Shown here piece after piece: positions 1 through 9,385 of a stretch of DNA of 29,996 nt. The DNA lies in contig CAYQAJ010000030.1 of NCBI GenBank assembly GCA_964415245.1, positions 1 to 29,996 of the forward strand, in the 5' to 3' direction. The notes under the pieces were generated by a model, which saw nothing but the letters and a program-made list of their open reading frames with translations, did no database searches and was not told where the DNA came from. The DNA comes from CAYQAJ01 sp964415245 (GTDB lineage Bacteria; Planctomycetota; Planctomycetia; Pirellulales; Pirellulaceae). The number at the start of each line of letters is the position of its first letter. Within the stretch, counting starts at the first letter, position 1. The position numbers and the translations under genes are program-made.

Positions 1-27
1 CGTCGCGCCGCCGATGGAATCGTTCTG

Positions 28-1572
28 CTATTCGAACGGATTGTCGTCGTCGGATGGCTTGGGCGTGGTTCCACTCTTGGGGGGAGGCGTCGCTGACCCC
101 GCACCGAAGGGGTTGTCGTCCGCCCCGCCGCCGGCGGGCGGCTTAGCGCCACCGGCTGGCCCGAACGGGTTGTCGGTGTCCGGGGGAGTTGTCGGGGTGG
201 CGGGGCCCGTATCGGGCGTCCCGTCGAGCTGTAACGCGGAATCGGTCGTTTGCAGTTCCAGCGCCTCGTGCACCACCGGCAAGTCGAGCCGTAGCTCGTG
301 CAGGCACTGAATGAGCCCACGCTTGGTGCCGATGTAAATGCGATCGGTCTGCCAATTGGGAATTCGCAAGTCGAGCGTGGCCACATCCATGGATCCCCGG
401 CGGCTGCCGGTCGCGGTGTCGAAAACGGCGAGGGCGCCGGTGCGTGTCGTGCAATAGAATCGGTCGTTGCTGGCGGCAATGAACTGCCGCACCCGCACCG
501 GCGGCCACTTCTGCACCCCGTCCTCCAGTCCGACGCAGAACAGGTTGCCGTCGTCGGTCGTAATATAGACCGAGTCTTGGATCGGCATCGGCGATTGGCT
601 GATCGGCTCGCCGGTGGAAAACCGCCAGAGCACACTGCCGCTATACTCTTGCAGGCAATACACGTAACCGTCGATTGAAGAGACCAGCAGTCGGTTTTGA
701 GCGGGAACCGCCGGCGCCACGATGGTGTTATGCGCTTCGAGCCGATAGCGCAGTCCCCGCTTGTTGGCCTGGGCCACGTATAGGTGACCGCGGTCGGTCG
801 GCCAGAACAGGCTGTTGGCGGTCACGGTGGGCTGAATCAAGGCCCGCCCGTCGGAGTAGGTATAGGCTCGCGCCTTTCTCGGGTCGCTGATCTCGAACGA
901 CTCCATGAACCCGTTAACGCAGGGAACGTGAACCATGGCGGCGGAAACGGCTGGCCCGGCGCCCGGCACGCCGACAAGGTCGTGATCCCAGACCGATTCG
1001 CCCGTCTGACTGTCGACGAGGTAGACTTTCGCTCCGTTGACCACCGCCACGTAATCGTCGCTGATCCCCGGCGCGAGGCTCAAGTACTCGCGGCGGCCGA
1101 TGACCCGGCTCCATTGGGCGCGTCCCGTTTCTCCGTCGATGGCATGCAGGACGGAGCTGTCGGTCATCACGTACAGGGTGATTTCGGGAACGACATGGGT
1201 TTCGACGGTCGCCTCGATGCCCTCCTTCGCGAGCGCCTGCACGCGATCGTCGGCCATCTTGCCGGCCTTCACGGGTCCCACGACGTTGCCGAACGCGTCG
1301 CGCAGCGTTTCAGGAAAGCTCTCGACGCCGCGCTCGTAAACAACGCGATGAATCGTCAACGCGCGCGACGCACTGACGTGCATGACGACGTTCGAGACGC
1401 GTTCCCTGGATGTGTCGAGTTGGACTTGGCTGTACCAGGCGCGCTTCAGGCCGATGCGGCGGGCGGCGCCGTCGTCGACGAGTCCGCTGGAGCTGACCTG
1501 AGCGAGCGAATGCCCGGTCCACAAGGCGAGTGCGGTCGCCACGGCTAGCGCCACGAGAAGGTTGCGATACAT
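28..1572 (-). CDS. Secreted PQQ-like beta-propeller protein with DNPF-rich tail
   Basis: The 514-residue product starts at an ATG whose first codons encode a signal peptide (MYRNLLVALAVATALALW, then a cleavage-like region before residue 30). The reading frame runs far upstream, but that extension overlaps the opposite-strand gene and looks like shadow sequence. From about residue 130 to 430 there are repeated blade-like units such as LHAIDGETGRAQW, VYLVDSQTGESVW and VYCLQEYSGSVLWRF, which match PQQ-type (BamB/quinoprotein-like) propeller repeats. The last 60 residues are Pro/Gly/Asp-rich and carry three DNPF motifs, the last at the extreme C-terminus (DDDNPFE). The protein is probably exported and acts as a binding scaffold. 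No enzyme residues are evident, and a true PQQ dehydrogenase is unlikely at this size. No strong Shine-Dalgarno sequence precedes the start. Confidence 0.8.
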   Translation of the reverse strand: MYRNLLVALAVATALALWTGHSLAQVSSSGLVDDGAARRIGLKRAWYSQVQLDTSRERVSNVVMHVSASRALTIHRVVYERGVESFPETLRDAFGNVVGPVKAGKMADDRVQALAKEGIEATVETHVVPEITLYVMTDSSVLHAIDGETGRAQWSRVIGRREYLSLAPGISDDYVAVVNGAKVYLVDSQTGESVWDHDLVGVPGAGPAVSAAMVHVPCVNGFMESFEISDPRKARAYTYSDGRALIQPTVTANSLFWPTDRGHLYVAQANKRGLRYRLEAHNTIVAPAVPAQNRLLVSSIDGYVYCLQEYSGSVLWRFSTGEPISQSPMPIQDSVYITTDDGNLFCVGLEDGVQKWPPVRVRQFIAASNDRFYCTTRTGALAVFDTATGSRRGSMDVATLDLRIPNWQTDRIYIGTKRGLIQCLHELRLDLPVVHEALELQTTDSALQLDGTPDTGPATPTTPPDTDNPFGPAGGAKPPAGGGADDNPFGAGSATPPPKSGTTPKPSDDDNPFE

Positions 1573-1851
1573 GGTCGTTCTCGGCTCGATGTCGGAAGAC
1601 TGGGGCGGGACGAAGTGGCCGGCCGACGCCGTGTGGCGGGGCTTCCCGAAATGGGCCTTTCCCCATGATAGTCCAACCGCGCGGGAAATGCACGCCGTCG
1701 GAGGCAATCCGGCGCGTGCCGCCACCGCTGGACCACCGGCCGATTTGCTCCTACGATGGGTCGGCGCGCCTCGCCGCGTTTGGATGCCCGGCCCGGCAAT
1801 CCTGGCCAAGTGGGGTGGCGCCGCGGGGGCCGACGCCGGAGCTGGATGGGA
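1573..1851. other. Divergent intergenic region
   Basis: This 279-base stretch separates two divergently transcribed genes, the propeller gene and the giant hypothetical gene, so it should hold both promoters. I could not identify convincing -35/-10 boxes. A GGAG at 1838-1841 sits 10 bases before the ATG at 1852 and is the main reason for choosing that start. Confidence 0.4.
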
Positions 1852-4800
1852 ATGACCGCAAGGAAAGTCGCAACCAATCGTGCCGACCTCCTCGATCAGG
1901 TTTTGGGATACCTGAACTTCTCGTCCGGTGCCGGCGACGTGCAGTTCCTGGCCAGTCTCAATCAGCTTTACGAGCGGATCGAACGCCTCAAGCGGCGCCG
2001 TGACGCCCCCTGGAACGTGCTGCAAGGGCTGCTGGCCGACCGCCTGGAAGTGCTCACCGCCCGCAGCCCCACGTTTGGCAACGCCGATCAGGCGCGGGCC
2101 GTCGTCGAGCTGGTGTTCCGGCACGTCCTGCCCGGTTACCTGGAATTCCACCGGGACCTGCTGTTCCATCAAACCGATCGAGTGTTGTTCGGCCCGTTCT
2201 TCGTCGGCCGGGTGTGCGAGGCGGTGCTTTGCCAAGGGCCTCCCTGGGACGAATCCCAGCGGATCGAAAGCGGCGCGATTGCGCTGTTGAACGACTACCT
2301 GGGCTACCGCCCGGTGGCGGCGCTGGAGACGCGCAAGACCGAGCCTTATCCGCACGAGTGGACTCGTCCGGTTCCGCTGTTCATCCGCGGGGCGGGAGTG
2401 GCCGTGGGGCCGTATCGCGAGGTCATCGAACAGGCGATCGCCCTGTTGGAGCAGACCGACGAGCGAATCCTTCGCGCGGCCGGTTTCGATCCCGAACTGC
2501 TGGACGAGCTGGCGTTCGACGCCCGTGCCTTCGACTTCGATCACCCGGCCAACAAGCGGCCCAACTATCAATTCGGCCAGTGGGATCCGCACCACCTCGA
2601 CCAGCAGGGGCGGTACCGGCGATTCGTGGTGCAGCTCGTTACGCTCGATTCGCTCGTGCGGCGGATCGACGAGGGGCCCGATCACCCACGGCGCGAACTT
2701 CTCGTGGAAGCGGCAGCGGTGCTGGCGGGCACCATTCTCATGGCGTCGGGAATCACCGGCGGCGCGCCGGGAGCGCACGACTCGACAGTTTCGCTCTCGA
2801 CGCTGGTGCCGCGGATTGCCGCGTACCGCGATGCGTTCTACGAGAGTTTGATGGAGCGGCTCTCGGGGGCGCACGCGCGGCGACTGCAAAAGGAGGCCGC
2901 CGAGCGTCACCAGCCCTTTGGCGGAGCGCGACAGCACCTTAATGCCTGCCTGGCGCGGCGCCGTGCGGCACAACTCGAGCACGTGCATCTGGCCAAGTCG
3001 TTCGCGCGGATGGGATTTGCCGATGCCGCGGCCGCCGAGGCCGACGTGGTGCCCGCGGCTTCGGCCCGCATGCTGTGCCAGATGGATTGCCGGCTCACCG
3101 CCGCTCATCACCACATGGACGCCGGTCGCCTGGAGGCCGCCGCAACGCTGCTTCCCGAAGTCGTCGATCGGCTGCACGCGGCCATCGAGTGCGGCGCGGT
3201 GGTCGATCCCTGGAACATCCTCGGCTTCGATGGGCAGTTCAGCCTGTTTCCCGCCCTGGAAAACAGCGTATACGACGAACGCGTTGATGAGTTGCTGGAA
3301 TTGATGGACCGGCTCTTTGCCGCCTATGCCCGACTGTGGAAAGAAGCCGCCGCGGTGGATGATGAGCCACTGTGCCAGCGCGTCGGCCGGCAATTCGAGG
3401 AAACGTCGCAATGGTTTCGCCAATTCGCCGCCCACGAAGTCAGTAGCGTCGAAGCGACCGATCCCTTGCACGTGTACCGCGCCGCGGAACACGTGGCCCG
3501 CGCGCTCAACTTGTGGCACAAGGGGGGCGCCGCCACAGGCGACGTGAGCTTCTGGGCTTCGCACACCGACCTGTTCCGCTCGCCGGAGGGTTACGCGCTG
3601 GTCATCGATGCACTGTTGGAGAAGCGCGATTACGTGGCCTCGATGGCCCTGCTCGTCCACTGGCTGTCGCAAGCGTCGCTTGTGCCGCTGGAACGCGGCG
3701 ACAGCTCGTTTCACACACAGGCCCTGCGATGGCTGCGCGAGGTGGGAGCGCCCGACGCACCCGATTCGCCGGCCGCGCCCGACGCTTGGAACATGGCGCA
3801 GAAATTCTTCGACTACATCGAGGCCAATGCCGAGTCGTACTGGACGGTGCCGCGGTTCGAGATGACGGGTGCCGCGGCCGGACAGGAGGAATCGGCTCCG
3901 CTCGCCGGCGCCAGTGACGACGAAGGCTCCAGCGACTCACACGCGGCGCCCGAGGCGGGACTCTTCGACGCGGCCTACGAAGACGTTGTGTACCGCGACA
4001 GCACCGACGACGGCGTCGATGCCAGCATCTTCGAAACGCCGCCCACGCCGGGCGACGAGTTGGAAGCGGAATCGCGGCGACTCGTCGATCACCTGGCCTT
4101 CTTGAGCACGCTGGCCCGTTTGTGGCAGGAAGCGGTGTCGCGGTTCGTTGTGGCCGGCATGCAGCCGGGGTGTGAGGGCAACTGCGAGGCAAGCGGCTGT
4201 CGCGCCCTGGTGCAGCGACTGGCGTCGCAGGCCTCGGACAACCTGTGCGGACTCTTGCGGCTTGTGGGGGCCGTGCAGCGGTTCGCGCTCCCCGCCGCGC
4301 GGGGCGACCACGACTCACTCGTCGAGTACGACCGGCAGCGACTGCTCAAGGAGTCGCTGTTGGAGCAGATCATCACCACCTGCGTTGTGGCGGCCGATGC
4401 CCGGCGTCTGCTGACGGCGGCCGACGAAGCATGCCGGGAGGATCTCCCATCGGCTTCGCGGCAATCGCCTGACGCAATGTCGACGGACGCCGGATGCTCC
4501 CACGATGCCGATCCCCTCAAAACGGACGAGCCGCAGATTGTCCCCATGTTGGCCGCGCTCATGCGGCGCGATGCCCACCGCGCGCGGGAGCATTGGGACG
4601 ACCTGCGCCAAGCCCTCGAGCGACGACCACTGTTGTATGTTCCGCTGGCTCGTGGCGGCTCGCCGGCGGGAATTGTCGCCGTGCGGGCGCGGCGGCGAAC
4701 GATTCAGGACCTCCTCTCGTGGATGCCCCGATTGGGCCTGTTGACCGAAACGCGGCAGTTGCTCGAAACGGCGCGGGAAATGGAGCGCTCCCACCCGGTT

Positions 4801-6033
4801 GGTACCGGCGCGGTGACCGAGTTCGACGAGTTGTTCGGCATCGGGTACAAGGCGCTGGTCGAAAGCCTCGTGGTATCGGCCCAGTCGTGGGCCACGGACG
4901 ATCCGGCCATCGGCGAATCCGACTCTCCCTCGGCGGTGTCGATGGTCGAGTGTCTCGAGCGGCTGACCGAGCTGCTCTTGCCGAGCTGGCTCGCACATAG
5001 CCGTACGCTGCGGCTTTCGGTGTTGGAGAAGGTGAAAGACGCCAAGAGCTTTGCCGCACTGATCGAATTTGTCGATCGCTACGGCGGCGAGCTGTTCACG
5101 CAGAAGTTTCTCGGCCTGGGCAACTTGCGCGGTATTCTGCACCAGGGGGTCGAAGTCTGGCTGAGGCAGCTCGAAATCGATCCCGATACCACGCCATGTC
5201 CCCGCCTGATGGACGATCTCGATAAGCGCATTCCCCGCGGTCGAGCCGTCGACCTGCTCACCACGGTGCTCGAAGCGGTCGTCGAGAACTACGGCGAATA
5301 TCGCGACTACAACACCACGACCACGCAATCCGACCGCGGCGAGCTGCTCTATACGCTGCTCGACTTTCTGCGGCTCCGCGTGAAATACGATCGTATTTGC
5401 TGGAATCTCAAGCCCGTCGTCTGGGCGCACGAAATCCTCGTCCGCCGCAGTCAGCGCGAGGCCGCTAGCCTGTGGCGGCGGGTGCTGTCGCAGCGCATGG
5501 GCGACGAGGCCGACAAGCTGCTGGCGCGATTGGCCGAGCTTCAGGCGAAGCACGCCATGAGCATGCCGACTATCGCCGACCGGCTGGCCGAGCGATTCGT
5601 GCGGCCCATGGATATGGATCGCGTGCGNNNNNNNNNNNNNNNNNNNNNNNNNNNNNNNNNNNNNNNNNNNNNNNNNNNNNNNNNNNNNNNNNNNNNNNNN
5701 NNNNNNNNNNNNNNNNNNNNNNNNNNNGCGGCGCAGGTGGCGCAATCGGCGGCAGAATCAGCGGCGCGGTCATCGGAGAAGTCCTCCGCGACGGCAGTCC
5801 GCTGCCCCGCCTTCGAGGAGCTGCGCCGCGAAACTGCCGAGTTGACGCGCGAGCCGACGGGGGCCGGGCTCGACGTTCCCGCCTGGCTGGCGGCGCTGGA
5901 AGAAGAGGTCGATCGCATTTGCCGTCCACGGCGACAAGAGGGCGACGAGCTGGAACCACCGCTTGTCATCTCCCCCATGTCCTTGAGCTGGGACGAGGCA
6001 TGGCGCCAACTCGAAGAGGGCGAGAGCGAATAG
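1852..6033 (+). CDS. Very large uncharacterised cytoplasmic protein (interrupted by gap)
   Basis: I do not recognise this family. The frame encodes about 1393 residues if the 100-N gap at 5628-5727 (after residue 1258) is taken at face value. The frame opens at 1756, but the ATG at 1852 has a GGAG 10 bases upstream and the preceding codons are Arg/Gly-rich, like non-coding sequence. There is no signal peptide or membrane segment. The sequence looks mostly alpha-helical, with many Leu/Ala/Glu/Arg-rich segments suggesting a helical-repeat scaffold. A compact cysteine group (C774, C778, C783) may bind metal. Residues about 680-730 are an acidic, Ser/Ala-rich linker. The stretch around 440-480, containing DPWNILGFDGQFSLFPALEN, has the non-repetitive look of a conserved core. 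The C-terminal 100 residues after the gap are charged and end in a Trp/Glu-rich segment; they may belong to the same protein, but the join is unproven. The stop lies 6 bases from the convergent hemW stop. Confidence 0.65.
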   Translation: MTARKVATNRADLLDQVLGYLNFSSGAGDVQFLASLNQLYERIERLKRRRDAPWNVLQGLLADRLEVLTARSPTFGNADQARAVVELVFRHVLPGYLEFHRDLLFHQTDRVLFGPFFVGRVCEAVLCQGPPWDESQRIESGAIALLNDYLGYRPVAALETRKTEPYPHEWTRPVPLFIRGAGVAVGPYREVIEQAIALLEQTDERILRAAGFDPELLDELAFDARAFDFDHPANKRPNYQFGQWDPHHLDQQGRYRRFVVQLVTLDSLVRRIDEGPDHPRRELLVEAAAVLAGTILMASGITGGAPGAHDSTVSLSTLVPRIAAYRDAFYESLMERLSGAHARRLQKEAAERHQPFGGARQHLNACLARRRAAQLEHVHLAKSFARMGFADAAAAEADVVPAASARMLCQMDCRLTAAHHHMDAGRLEAAATLLPEVVDRLHAAIECGAVVDPWNILGFDGQFSLFPALENSVYDERVDELLELMDRLFAAYARLWKEAAAVDDEPLCQRVGRQFEETSQWFRQFAAHEVSSVEATDPLHVYRAAEHVARALNLWHKGGAATGDVSFWASHTDLFRSPEGYALVIDALLEKRDYVASMALLVHWLSQASLVPLERGDSSFHTQALRWLREVGAPDAPDSPAAPDAWNMAQKFFDYIEANAESYWTVPRFEMTGAAAGQEESAPLAGASDDEGSSDSHAAPEAGLFDAAYEDVVYRDSTDDGVDASIFETPPTPGDELEAESRRLVDHLAFLSTLARLWQEAVSRFVVAGMQPGCEGNCEASGCRALVQRLASQASDNLCGLLRLVGAVQRFALPAARGDHDSLVEYDRQRLLKESLLEQIITTCVVAADARRLLTAADEACREDLPSASRQSPDAMSTDAGCSHDADPLKTDEPQIVPMLAALMRRDAHRAREHWDDLRQALERRPLLYVPLARGGSPAGIVAVRARRRTIQDLLSWMPRLGLLTETRQLLETAREMERSHPVGTGAVTEFDELFGIGYKALVESLVVSAQSWATDDPAIGESDSPSAVSMVECLERLTELLLPSWLAHSRTLRLSVLEKVKDAKSFAALIEFVDRYGGELFTQKFLGLGNLRGILHQGVEVWLRQLEIDPDTTPCPRLMDDLDKRIPRGRAVDLLTTVLEAVVENYGEYRDYNTTTTQSDRGELLYTLLDFLRLRVKYDRICWNLKPVVWAHEILVRRSQREAASLWRRVLSQRMGDEADKLLARLAELQAKHAMSMPTIADRLAERFVRPMDMDRVXXXXXXXXXXXXXXXXXXXXXXXXXXXXXXXXXXAAQVAQSAAESAARSSEKSSATAVRCPAFEELRRETAELTREPTGAGLDVPAWLAALEEEVDRICRPRRQEGDELEPPLVISPMSLSWDEAWRQLEEGESE
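5628..5727. other. Assembly gap (100 N)
   Basis: Exactly 100 N, the conventional placeholder for a scaffold gap of unknown length. It interrupts the giant hypothetical gene. The flanking frames agree at 100 bases, but that has a one-in-three chance of being accidental. Confidence 0.98.
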
Positions 6034-6039
6034 TGCGTG

Positions 6040-7010
6040 TTAGGTCCGAAGGATAATCGGCCACATGGCGTCGCTGACCAACAGGCCCTCGCGCGACAGG
6101 CGCACTTGCGTTCCGGTGTCTTCCAACAAGCCGCGCGACACGTACTCGGCGAGCGAGGGCCCGAACAGCTCGTCGAGCGTGAATCCTGACTGTTCCCGGA
6201 ACCACGCCCGCTCGACGCCTTCGCGGCGACGCATGCCCAGCACGAGCAGTTCGCGGGCCCGATCCTCGGGGCCAAGCAATTCGCTTTCCGCCACGGGCGA
6301 CTGGCCGGATAATACGCGGTGCAAATAGGTCGTCGTGCTGCGGTGGTTCGTTTCGCGGCGGCCATCGACGTACCGCGCGGCCCCCGCACCAACGGCAAAG
6401 TAGCCGCGGCCCAGCCAGGTCGATTCATTGTGGCGGCAGCGGTGGCCCGGTCGGGCGAAGTTCGAAACTTCGTAGTGTTCGAATCCAGCCGCCGTCAGCC
6501 GGTCGACGGCAGTCAGGTACATTTCGCGTTCCTGCTCGTCGTCGTTGCGTACAAGTTCGCCTTTGAGGAGACGGCCATAGAATGTCGTACCTCGCTCGTA
6601 AGTCAGGCCGTAGGTGGAGATGTGGTCGGGCGTGAGCTCGATCGCGCCTTCCAGGTCGGCCCGCCAATCGTCGAGCGTTTCGCCGGGCGCGGCGAAGATC
6701 AAATCGAGCGACACCGAGCCGATGTGCGGCCGCGCTCGATCGACGGCGCTACGCACGTCGTCCGGATCGTGATCGCGCTCCAACACGAGCAGCTTGGCGC
6801 GGTTCAGCGATTGCGCCCCCAGGCTGAGCCGCGTCACGCCGCGGCCGGCAAGAACTCCGACCACTTCGGCCGAAACGTCGCCGGGGTTCGCCTCAACGGT
6901 AATCTCACACCCGGATTGCGGCACAAACCACGACGTCGCCAGCTCCAGCAGTCGATCGAGCAAACGCAACGGCAGATGCGTCGGCGTGCCGCCTCCGATG
7001 AACAGCGAAT
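6040..7010 (-). CDS. hemW: HemW-like radical SAM protein, C-terminal part (5' end lost in gap)
   Basis: About 323 residues remain. Recognisable blocks, in order, are FIGGGTPTHLP, ITVEANPGD, RLSLGAQS, DLIFAAPGETLDDW, HISTYGLTYERGT and HYEVSNFARPGHRCRHN, followed by the C-terminal HemW domain. These match the HemW/oxygen-independent coproporphyrinogen oxidase-like family; the anaerobic coproporphyrinogen oxidase HemN itself is a less good fit. HemW is known as a heme chaperone that inserts heme into cytochromes. The N-terminal 60-75 residues, with the CxxxCxxC cluster that binds the 4Fe-4S centre, should precede the GGGTPT block and lie in gap 2, so activity cannot be judged. The gene follows the RNase Z-like gene on the same strand and converges on the giant gene with 6 bases between stops. 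Confidence 0.88.
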
Positions 7011-7110
7011 NNNNNNNNNNNNNNNNNNNNNNNNNNNNNNNNNNNNNNNNNNNNNNNNNNNNNNNNNNNNNNNNNNNNNNNNNNNNNNNNNNNNNNNNNN
7101 NNNNNNNNNN
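7011..7110. other. Assembly gap (100 N) between RNase Z-like gene and hemW
   Basis: Exactly 100 N. The gap must contain the last few codons of the RNase Z-like gene and roughly 200 bases of the hemW 5' end. The true gap is therefore almost certainly longer than 100 bases. The open frame through it is an artefact. Confidence 0.97.
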
Positions 7111-7944
7111 CCACAAATGCAACCGCCCGCCCAGCATGTCGGGCAAAGCGCGTCGCACGTAGTCGCGAATCTGCTTGTCGTGGTACCGCGTGCTGAAGTG
7201 GCTGGCGATGATCCGCTCGTTATGAAACCGATCGCGCCGCTCGACGAAGTCGTCCAGGTGCATGTGGCCGTGCTTGTGAATCTTTTCCTTGCGGTGGCTG
7301 GGCGCGACGAACGTCATCTCCGCAATCAGCACCTGCGCCTCGTACATGACCGGCGTGTTATCGAGTCCGGCCGGCGCGCTGTCGCCCAGGTACGCTACCA
7401 GCGGAGCCCGTTCTTCCCGCGTCACCTCGACGCCCGAGAGCCGCAGGTCGCGAATCTCGTCGCCCGATCGGCCGGCGAACTCATCCTTCAGTTTGCGCTT
7501 CCGCTGCCACACCACGTAACCCAGCGAAGGCACGGTGTGATGCGTGGCCGAGGCCGTCACCACCAGCTCGCGCGACAGCTCGATCTCGTCGCCGTGCCGC
7601 ACCGGAACCAGAGAGCAAGGCATCCGCCCGCGATCGATGCGACTCATCACCCTCAAGAGCCGCGACACGCTCTCGACCGCGTGCTCGGGCAAATAGATGG
7701 TCGGCGGCTCCATCTTCATCAGCCGCCGCCGCGCGACGTAGACGGGCAGGGCGGCCACGTGGTCCAGGTGCGTGTGCGAAACGAAGAACACGCCCGTGCC
7801 CATGAAGTCCCACGGCTGGGCGCCCAGGTCGAAGCCGAGCTTCAGCTCCGCGATTCGCCAGTACGTCTGCACCGCGGCGCGGGAGTAGCCCTGAATCGTG
7901 AGCTTCTTGTGAACGAGCTCAAGGACGGGAACGTTTTCGATCAT
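7111..7944 (-). CDS. RNase Z-like metallo-beta-lactamase-fold hydrolase (3' end lost in gap)
   Basis: 278 codons are present from an ATG. The metallo-beta-lactamase motif II SHTHLDH is followed by VAALPVYVARRR. Further ligands are supplied by ATHHTVPSLGY, the Asp of AYLGDS and the His of ASHFSTRY. The stretch KDEFAGRSGDEIRDLRLSG corresponds to a region typical of short RNase Z enzymes of the plant TRZ1/TRZ2 kind, as recalled from family knowledge. RNase Z removes the 3' trailer of tRNA precursors, so a role in tRNA 3'-end maturation is likely, although other hydrolases of the fold cannot be excluded. Judging by related proteins, fewer than ten C-terminal residues are missing. The Shine-Dalgarno signal is weak. 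The gene probably shares a transcript with hemW. Confidence 0.8.
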
Positions 7945-7964
7945 CGCCTGCCGCCGGCCGAGGG

Positions 7965-7994
7965 TTCGATTGCGCTCGCTTCGATTGCGCTGGG
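7965..7994. repeat. Short tandem duplication upstream of RNase Z-like gene
   Basis: Two adjacent 15-base units, each beginning TTCGATTGCGCT, differ at only the last three bases. They lie 21 bases upstream of the RNase Z-like start, in its leader. They could be a duplicated regulatory site or simple slippage. Confidence 0.5.
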
Positions 7995-8080
7995 GGGGTG
8001 GCCAGTTTAGGTCGCCCGCACAACAATCGAAAGAGGGGCACGGCCGACGGAGGGTTCGCGCCGACTGCGAAGCGACTCGA

Positions 8081-9385
8081 TCAGAACGACTGTCGATCCA
8101 AGTCGACCATGCGGCGGACCATTACATGCGGCGCGTCGAGGTGCGGCACGTAGCTTCGCTCGCCGATCACGCCCACGGGTCGGCCCAGATAGCGGTGCAG
8201 ATTTCGCCCGGGCGCCGGCGTCAGGTACGAGAGGGTCGTGTTTTCTTCGTTGACCAACGCGTACGGCGGCGCACCTGGCACGAGCGAGTGTACCGGCACC
8301 AGCCAACCTGTCGCGTCGAACTCAACTTCGTCGCCCGATTCGTCGACGACGCCCGTGCCTACCGCCTGGCCCGCTGTGTTGCCGCTACCGCCGAAGATGG
8401 CGGAAGGTTGTTCGGCCGTGAGGGACGTTTCGCGGAACATCGCGCCGGGAATCGATTGGTTGGCTGCGAGCATCGTTCGGCCCAGCACCTCGCGGCGGCG
8501 CTGTAAATCGTCGAATTGTTCGATCTGCGAAAGCAGCAGGCGTGACTTACCGCGTTCCACGGCCGTGGCCCCGGAGTCGACCAGGCGCTCGGCCTGTTGC
8601 CGCAGCGGCGCAAAGTCCCATTGTTGCGCGTCGCGGGCGGCCATTAGCGAGACGTCGACTTCGAGCTGGTCGAGCTGCTCTTCAAAGGTGCCGGTGAGGG
8701 GGAGATTCGCGGAGGTTGGTCCTTCTTGATTTGCCCCTGGCGCCCGCCATGCGCTTGGTTCTCTCGCCGCGATCCCAAAAGAGCCCGTGGGCGCCGCCGA
8801 ACCGCCATTGGGCCCGCTCGCGCCGGTAGCAATCTCAGGGAGCGTGTGGCTAACGGCGAGGCCGTTGATCCAGCGGAACTCGCCGGCCGGCGGCGCGATG
8901 CGGTACCAAGTCTTGGCCTGGCCGGTTGCGGCATCGGCAAACTGCTTGACGCCCAACACCTCGACCAGCTCGCCGCCTTTCAGGCGCACCTGCCACGAGT
9001 GGCTGGGAACCTGCTCGGTCGTGCCGACCCACGAGTGCACCTCATCGCCCGTCACCTCGGCCACGCCGGGTTCGTCGGTCATTCGCAGCTTGTCGGCCTC
9101 AACCCAACTAAAACTCCCCAGCGGCGGACGCACGGCAAACCACCCGCCGGGATCGTGCCGGTACACTTCCAGCCGCGTGCCCCGTTCCAGGCGATTGGTA
9201 ACGTAGTGATCGGTCCCCGGCCCGGCCCGCAGCTCCGCCTCCGGCGTTTCGACGAATACCGTGTAGGGGAAGGCCAGCTCCGACCTGGTTTCGCGGGTCG
9301 TCGGACCAGTGTTCGGCGCCGAGGCGGCACCCGGATCGGCGACCGTGGCAGCTAGCAGCACAGCCATCACCGTAGAGTACGGCAT
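8081..9385 (-). CDS. Exported protein with two SH3-like domains
   Basis: The 434-residue product has a signal peptide (MPYSTVMAVLLAATVADPGAAS). It starts at an ATG preceded by a perfect AGGAGG (9393-9398, 7-base spacing). Residues about 38-100 form a bacterial SH3 domain (AELRAGPGTDHYVTNRLERG, GGWFAVRPPLGSFSWV). Residues about 105-185 look like a second, divergent copy (VPSHSWQVRLKGGELVEVL, KTWYRIAPPAGEFRWI). A low-complexity linker follows. Residues about 225-310 are helical and probably coiled (EQLDQLEVDVSLMAARDAQQW, LLLSQIEQFDDLQRRREVLG). The C-terminal 80 residues end in another small beta-rich segment (LHRYLGRPVGVIGERSYV). Such domains often bind peptidoglycan or protein ligands outside the cytoplasm; the role here is unknown. 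It looks monocistronic. Confidence 0.8.
   Translation of the reverse strand: MPYSTVMAVLLAATVADPGAASAPNTGPTTRETRSELAFPYTVFVETPEAELRAGPGTDHYVTNRLERGTRLEVYRHDPGGWFAVRPPLGSFSWVEADKLRMTDEPGVAEVTGDEVHSWVGTTEQVPSHSWQVRLKGGELVEVLGVKQFADAATGQAKTWYRIAPPAGEFRWINGLAVSHTLPEIATGASGPNGGSAAPTGSFGIAAREPSAWRAPGANQEGPTSANLPLTGTFEEQLDQLEVDVSLMAARDAQQWDFAPLRQQAERLVDSGATAVERGKSRLLLSQIEQFDDLQRRREVLGRTMLAANQSIPGAMFRETSLTAEQPSAIFGGSGNTAGQAVGTGVVDESGDEVEFDATGWLVPVHSLVPGAPPYALVNEENTTLSYLTPAPGRNLHRYLGRPVGVIGERSYVPHLDAPHVMVRRMVDLDRQSF

Noticed and set aside
1756..1851. N-terminal extension of the giant protein to 1756
   Set aside because: Codons are Arg/Gly/Pro-rich without a Shine-Dalgarno sequence, while 1852 has GGAG at 10 bases.
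28..3714. A 1228-codon minus-strand frame that extends the propeller gene
   Set aside because: Upstream of the signal peptide at 1572 the translation overlaps the giant plus-strand gene and has Arg/His/Gly-rich shadow composition.
6040..7944. A single 634-residue RNase Z-HemW fusion protein
   Set aside because: It exists only because 100 N happen to keep the frame; each half is a truncated known family.
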